A DNA stretch of 64,000 nucleotides from JAGOEX01 sp964630905 (GTDB lineage: Bacteria > UBP6 > UBA1177): positions 58,347 through 122,346 of the forward strand of contig CAZVWR010000002.1 in assembly GCA_964630905.1 (NCBI GenBank). Direction: 5' to 3'. A program made the translations under genes and the position numbers. How positions within the stretch are numbered: the stretch's first letter is position 1; each line of letters begins with the position of its first letter. Positions 59,677 to 64,000 of this stretch are shown here, in pieces. The notes under the pieces were generated by a model. It was given only the letters and a program-made list of their open reading frames with translations. It was not told where the DNA came from and did not search any database.

Positions 59677-59879
59677 AAAACCTCAAACAAAAGCGTTTAA
59701 AAACTTTGGAAGATTATCTGAAAAATCATTTTTAGTCAAATAGCACAAACACTTACTTGAACGATTGTTCAATTGTTCATTTATGGATCTGAGTGAAATA
59801 TATCGAATTAATTTATTGCAAAAAATGTCGGGTTGGTTTAATCTTGTCCGCTTATTTTGAGGAGTATCGGGAGAGATCG

Positions 59880-62201
59880 TTGCAGGAAAATTTTGACGAA
59901 TCATTGGTTTCTCTTTACGGCGAAGCACTCGATTTTGCCGAAAGGATGAAAAGCAGACAGCTTACAAGTATGCACTTTCTTCTTGCATATTTTTCAGCTC
60001 CGAGCGAAGCGGCAGTTCTTTTTGAAGAAAAGGGTGTGAGCTATAAGGAGATCGTTGACTGCTATAACGAAATGGTGAAAATGGCAAGACATTCCGGAAG
60101 CTCTTTGAAAGAACCGGTCGATACTGTAAAAACTCTTGAAGAAAGCTCTTTGAAAAAACTGCTCAATAAAGGGCAGAAAGTTTCGGCGGTCCATTTTCTT
60201 GCTTCAATGACAACTGCAAGAAATTCAATAGCTTACAGAGTTCTGCACAAACTTGAAATACTTACCGACATCCGGCTTGCCGCAATGAAACTGATAGATG
60301 AGCCGGCAAAAAGGATAAAAGAGCGTGCTGAGGAGATGCGGAGAGAATCGACAAGAGTCGTTCCTGCAAACGCAAAAAAGGAAAAAGAAAAAACAGCCGA
60401 GAACACAACTGAAACCGGCACAGCATCAAACGGTAAATCAGAAAAAAAGGATGACGAAATTCTTTCAATCTTCGGCAGAAATCTCACAGCTCTTGCCAAG
60501 AACGGTTCAATTGATCCTGTTTACGGAAGAAGCCGCGAAATAGAGTCGATCGTTGACATTCTAGGAAGAAAAAGGAACAACAATCCTCTCATAATCGGTC
60601 CGGCAGGAAGCGGAAAGACCGCAGTTGTAGAAGCAGTCGCACTGAAGCAGACAGAAGGGCTTCTGCCTGAAAAAGAGATATGGGAACTCAATCTCTCCTC
60701 TCTTGTGGGGGGAACGGAATATCGCGGCTCTCTTGAAAAAAGGATTGGAGATCTGATTGAATTTGTTGAGAAAAACTGCGAAAGGATAATAGTTTTCATT
60801 GATGAGCTGCATCTTCTTTTCTCTTCGGGTAACGATGTAGTTGCGAACATGCTTAAGCCGGCACTTTCCCGTGGAACATTTCCACTTATCGGAGCGACAA
60901 CAACTGCCGAGTTTAATAAGCACATTGCCAAAGATCCGGCAATGGAAAGAAGGTTCACTCTTGTAAAAGTTGAAGAACCGAAAGGCGAAGACCTTTACAG
61001 AATTGTCATCCATGCAGCGGCGACACTCAGCAAATATCACGGTGTCAGCATGAACAGTGAAGATATCGTAAGAAGTGCAATAAGTTTAAGTAACCGTTAT
61101 ATTTCAGGAAAAAGTCAGCCGGACAAAGTTCTTTCACTTCTTGATACAGTGGGAAGTGTCTTGAAAAGAGAGCGGCGTGCAGAACCATCTGTGGAAGATC
61201 TGATGTCGCTTGTAAGTGACATGACAGGAATTCCGGTCGAAAGCCTCCTCGTTGACACTTCAAGGATAGTAAAAGCACTTCCTGTGATACTTGACAGGTC
61301 AATAATCGGCCAGGTGAGTGCAAAGGAAAAAATAATCCGGCTCCTTGCAAGGCGTTTCGGTAACAGGGCAAACGGCAAACCTCTTGCCTCAATGATATTT
61401 GCCGGTCCGACAGGCACAGGCAAAACAGAAATGGCAAAAAAACTTGCATCTTTTCTGTTTGGACACGAAGAACGGCTTGTTGTTTTTGATATGAGCGAAT
61501 TTCAGGAACTTCACTCGGTTTCAAAGCTTATAGGTGCACCTCCGGGATACACAGGGTTTGAAGACGGCGGAAAACTTACCGAATCTTTCAGACGGGAACC
61601 TTATCAGCTTCTGCTTCTTGATGAGATTGAAAAGGCGCATCCTAAAGTTCTTTCGATATTTCTCCAGATACTTGAAGAAGGAAGAATTACAGACACACGC
61701 GGCTTTACAGCAGACATGACTGAATCAATTGTTATCATGACAAGCAATCTCGGAGCTGAACTTTTCTCTGTCTCCAAAGTGGGTTTCGGCGATTCCGGAC
61801 CAGCAGGGGTCAAAGATGAAGATATTTCCAATAAGATCGAACAGTTTCTATCCCCTGAGCTTTTAAACAGAGTTGACGATGTAGTTGTTTTCAGACCATT
61901 TTCAGATGACGAACTTAATTCCCTTGCAAAGAATTATATTGATGAAGTGATCTATAGAGCAAGTGTGAATGAACAGTGCTTTGTAACACTTGAAAATAGA
62001 GACGAAGCATCGTCTTACATTGTTGCCAAAATGAGCTCGAAAGACAAAATGATGGGTGCCCGTGCCGTCAAAAGAGCCGTCGGAAGACACTTTGAAAGCC
62101 CTCTGCTTGAGCTGTGCTATTCAAGAAAAGAACAAGAAACATCAATAAACCTTACCGTTTCAACAACTTCAGAAGGGTTTTTGACAACCGCAGAAGAATA
62201 G
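59880..62201 (+). CDS. clpA: ClpA-type AAA+ unfoldase subunit
   Basis: The 773-residue protein has a Clp N-domain (about 1-150), a charged linker, and two AAA+ modules: D1 with GPAGSGKT (about 240) and FIDELHLL, D2 with GPTGTGKT (about 509) and LLLDEIEKAHP. No ClpB/ClpC-type middle domain is present, so it is ClpA-like. The VSKVGFGDSG loop before the D2 small domain is in the place of the IGF/IGL loop that docks ClpP. It would unfold substrates for ClpP. I chose the TTG at 59880 (GGGAGAG upstream), which gives an N-domain of family length. Earlier GTG and TTG codons in frame are alternatives. No clpS or clpP is adjacent. Confidence 0.9.
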   Translation: MQENFDESLVSLYGEALDFAERMKSRQLTSMHFLLAYFSAPSEAAVLFEEKGVSYKEIVDCYNEMVKMARHSGSSLKEPVDTVKTLEESSLKKLLNKGQKVSAVHFLASMTTARNSIAYRVLHKLEILTDIRLAAMKLIDEPAKRIKERAEEMRRESTRVVPANAKKEKEKTAENTTETGTASNGKSEKKDDEILSIFGRNLTALAKNGSIDPVYGRSREIESIVDILGRKRNNNPLIIGPAGSGKTAVVEAVALKQTEGLLPEKEIWELNLSSLVGGTEYRGSLEKRIGDLIEFVEKNCERIIVFIDELHLLFSSGNDVVANMLKPALSRGTFPLIGATTTAEFNKHIAKDPAMERRFTLVKVEEPKGEDLYRIVIHAAATLSKYHGVSMNSEDIVRSAISLSNRYISGKSQPDKVLSLLDTVGSVLKRERRAEPSVEDLMSLVSDMTGIPVESLLVDTSRIVKALPVILDRSIIGQVSAKEKIIRLLARRFGNRANGKPLASMIFAGPTGTGKTEMAKKLASFLFGHEERLVVFDMSEFQELHSVSKLIGAPPGYTGFEDGGKLTESFRREPYQLLLLDEIEKAHPKVLSIFLQILEEGRITDTRGFTADMTESIVIMTSNLGAELFSVSKVGFGDSGPAGVKDEDISNKIEQFLSPELLNRVDDVVVFRPFSDDELNSLAKNYIDEVIYRASVNEQCFVTLENRDEASSYIVAKMSSKDKMMGARAVKRAVGRHFESPLLELCYSRKEQETSINLTVSTTSEGFLTTAEE

Positions 62202-62228
62202 CTGTCCGATAATTGACTTCCTCTAAAA

Positions 62229-62256
62229 TTGCAATGAATTTATTGTCTGTTATAAT
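62229..62256 (+). promoter_or_regulatory. Sigma-70-type promoter of pepT
   Basis: TTGCAA (62229-62234) and TATAAT (62251-62256) are 16 bases apart, 37 bases before the pepT start. Confidence 0.65.
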
Positions 62257-62292
62257 GAGCCGTTGAGTTTTTATCAATATTAGGAGGAGATC

Positions 62293-63540
62293 ATGAAAAG
62301 ACATCAATTGGCATCTGAGATCATTAAGGAAACCAGACTGTTAGACCGTTTTCTTGAATATGTGAAAGAGGACACTCAGGCTGTTCCGGGAAGCGAAACT
62401 TTCCCTTCTTCAATGAAAGAGAAGAATCTCGGTGCAAAACTTGTTGAAGAGCTTAAAGGGCTTGGAATTGACAACGCTGAAATGGATGAGAACGGCTATG
62501 TTTATGCAAAATGGGAATCAAACTGCGGTGTTACAAAAAAAGTTGCTTTCATTGCCCACATGGATGTCGCTACAGACTGTGCGGGCGAAGGAGTTAAGCC
62601 GGTAATTCATGAAAAATATGACGGCTCTGTTATCAAGCTCAGTAGCGGAACAGTAATAGATCCCGATGATTCCGAACATCTTAAAAATCTGATAGGCGAC
62701 ACTGTTATAACTTCTGACGGAACTACACTTCTGGGTGCTGACGACAAAGCAGGTGTTGCCGCAATTATGTCAATGATCGAATATCTCAAGAAACATCCGG
62801 ACATCAAAAGACCAGAAATAAGAGTGTGTTTTACTCCCGATGAAGAGATCGGAAGAGGTGTCGATTTCATAAACCTTAAGAAAGTCGATGCCGATTTCGC
62901 ATATACTTTTGACGGCGGAACCCCTTATGAAGTCAACTACGAAAATTTCAACGCATACGGCGGAAAAGTGACAATAAAAGGTGTTTCAATACATCCGGGA
63001 TATGCTAAAGATAAAATGGTCAATGCGATAAGGTATGCAGGAAAATTCATAGATATGCTCCCAAAAACGATGTCACCTGAAAGAACTCACAACAGAGAAC
63101 CTTTCATCCATCCGGTAAATGTTACAGGAGGAAGTGAGGAAGTTTCAGTTTCCATGATACTTAGAAGTTTCGTCCCATCAGACATCGACCGTGAAAAGCA
63201 GATCATCCTTAATATCATAGAAGTTCTTAAAGCAGAAGAACCCAGACTTGAGGTCAAAGCTGAATTTAAGGAAAGCTATCTCAACATGTATGAGATTATG
63301 AAAGATAAGATGTATGTTTATGATTATGTCAAAAAAGCGATCGAAGACCTCGGTGCGACACCTGACATTCACCCGATAAGAGGCGGAACCGACGGTGCAC
63401 GCCTTTCATTCATGGGACTTCCCTGCCCCAACATTTTTGCAGGAGGGGTCAACTTCCACTCTCAAAAGGAATTCGTTGCCCTCGAAGATATCGGACTTGC
63501 TGCGGCAGTAGCTGTAAAAATATGTGAGAATATCAAATAG
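62293..63540 (+). CDS. pepT: Peptidase T (tripeptidase), M20 family
   Basis: The 415-residue enzyme has all M20 zinc ligands: AHMDVA, LLGADDKAG, TPDEEIGRG (with the catalytic Glu), TFDGG and GGVNFHSQKEF. Length and motif order match PepT, a cytoplasmic enzyme that removes N-terminal residues from tripeptides. AGGAGG lies 6 bases before the ATG, and it has its own promoter. It may process peptides released by ClpAP-type degradation encoded just upstream. Confidence 0.93.
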   Translation: MKRHQLASEIIKETRLLDRFLEYVKEDTQAVPGSETFPSSMKEKNLGAKLVEELKGLGIDNAEMDENGYVYAKWESNCGVTKKVAFIAHMDVATDCAGEGVKPVIHEKYDGSVIKLSSGTVIDPDDSEHLKNLIGDTVITSDGTTLLGADDKAGVAAIMSMIEYLKKHPDIKRPEIRVCFTPDEEIGRGVDFINLKKVDADFAYTFDGGTPYEVNYENFNAYGGKVTIKGVSIHPGYAKDKMVNAIRYAGKFIDMLPKTMSPERTHNREPFIHPVNVTGGSEEVSVSMILRSFVPSDIDREKQIILNIIEVLKAEEPRLEVKAEFKESYLNMYEIMKDKMYVYDYVKKAIEDLGATPDIHPIRGGTDGARLSFMGLPCPNIFAGGVNFHSQKEFVALEDIGLAAAVAVKICENIK

Positions 63541-63549
63541 ATCGGAATA

Positions 63550-64000
63550 TCAGACAACATCTTCAAAAACTTTTTCAGCAAGATCATCTTCAAGCTTTTC
63601 TTTGTTCTTTCTTAAAAGCAACATGTCCGACTGAAGCGCTGAAAGGAATCTGTATGCCATTTTTTCAGGGGTGTGTTTCGCTTTTTTATTTTTAAGATAT
63701 TCAGCGAACAGAGATGTGATCCTGTCTCTGAAATCTTTCAGAACTACCGGCCTGTCTTTCGGATCTTCGACAAGATATGAAACAGGCAGACCTGAATTCA
63801 TAAAATATTCTGCAATTATCGTTGCAATTGTCACTATCTTCATTTTGGAAGGCATCGAGGAAGGAAACTTCATAAATGCAATCTCTGTTATTTCTTTTGT
63901 TATCATACTGTTCCCGGCAGCCAGAAGTTCATCTTTTCCTGAAAAATAATGATACAGGGTCGGAGCCGTTATCCCGAGTTCGTTTGCAACTCCGATCATA
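63550..64000 (-). CDS. TetR-family regulator (5' end outside window)
   Basis: About 150 C-terminal codons are visible. The recognition helix of the TetR HTH (MIGVANELGITAPTLYHYFS) is at the start of the visible part. The ligand-binding domain follows (LVEDPKDRPVVLKDFRDRI). The open frame continues past the window edge, so the N-terminus is missing. The effector is unknown. It converges with pepT. Confidence 0.88.
   Translation of the reverse strand, partial: MIGVANELGITAPTLYHYFSGKDELLAAGNSMITKEITEIAFMKFPSSMPSKMKIVTIATIIAEYFMNSGLPVSYLVEDPKDRPVVLKDFRDRITSLFAEYLKNKKAKHTPEKMAYRFLSALQSDMLLLRKNKEKLEDDLAEKVFEDVV

Noticed and set aside
59793..59879. N-terminal extension of the ClpA-like protein
   Set aside because: The extra 29 residues lack a family match and a clear ribosome-binding site; the TTG at 59880 fits ClpA length.

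Overview
The window looks like a chromosomal segment of an AT-rich, Gram-negative bacterium from a poorly cultured lineage. Gram-negative character is suggested by many lipoproteins with a Cys lipobox and by a LysM/M23 lipoprotein of NlpD type. The secreted proteins have the style of uncultured deltaproteobacterial/Myxococcota-like genomes: long Asp/Glu/Asn linkers or Gly-Asn-Thr-Gly repeats, small Cys-rich modules such as CNG-x-DDN, and DUF1566 (Lcl_C) domains. The taxonomic placement is inference from protein style only.

Layout. (1) 1-718: end of a lipoprotein with a C2-like domain. (2) 1.0-13.5 kb: a compact plus-strand defence operon. A type I restriction-modification system (hsdM, hsdS, hsdR) is interrupted by a phosphoribosyltransferase-like gene, a DprA/SMF-like gene and a DarT/DarG toxin-antitoxin pair. 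It is followed by a membrane protein, an unknown protein and a Mrr-type nuclease. (3) 13.6-31.5 kb: accessory region with a tyrosine recombinase, XRE/excisionase-like regulators, a 1273-residue unknown protein with a nuclease-like C-terminus, a radC-dnaN pair, DUF1566 proteins, and several gene remnants (serine recombinase, SBBP-repeat protein, others). (4) 31.5-44.3 kb: a PcfJ-like gene, then secreted lipoproteins and a four-gene operon encoding an ECF-like sigma factor and a membrane-tethered Lon-like (S16) protein. Four transcription units here share an upstream GGAA/GGCA-N16/17-CGTT element that looks like an ECF sigma promoter. (5) 44.6-46.6 kb: small mobile-element-type genes (DUF2958, zinc-ribbon). 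(6) 46.95 kb: tRNA-Arg(CCT), whose 5' end overlaps the stop codon of the M23 lipoprotein gene. (7) 47-64 kb: core-like genes: an AmpG-like permease, an SxtJ/DUF5989/carbamoyltransferase trio, a DUF4143 ATPase, a secreted peptidyl-arginine-deiminase-like protein, a class V aminotransferase, a nitronate-monooxygenase-like protein, a ClpA-type ATPase, PepT and a TetR regulator.

How the parts may work together. The 1-13.5 kb operon stacks several anti-phage activities under one apparent transcription unit: restriction by HsdMSR, ADP-ribosylation of DNA by DarT held in check by DarG, the DprA-like/PRTase pair, and a possible type IV Mrr enzyme. The most novel-looking part is 34-44 kb. There, a sigma-like protein, a transmembrane protein with an intact-looking Ser/Lys Lon-type dyad, and a set of lipoprotein genes with a shared ECF-type promoter could form one envelope-sensing regulatory circuit. 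The tRNA-Arg at 46.95 kb, with mobile-type genes on its 3' side and core-like genes on its 5' side, is a plausible boundary of the accessory region. No matching att repeat was found.
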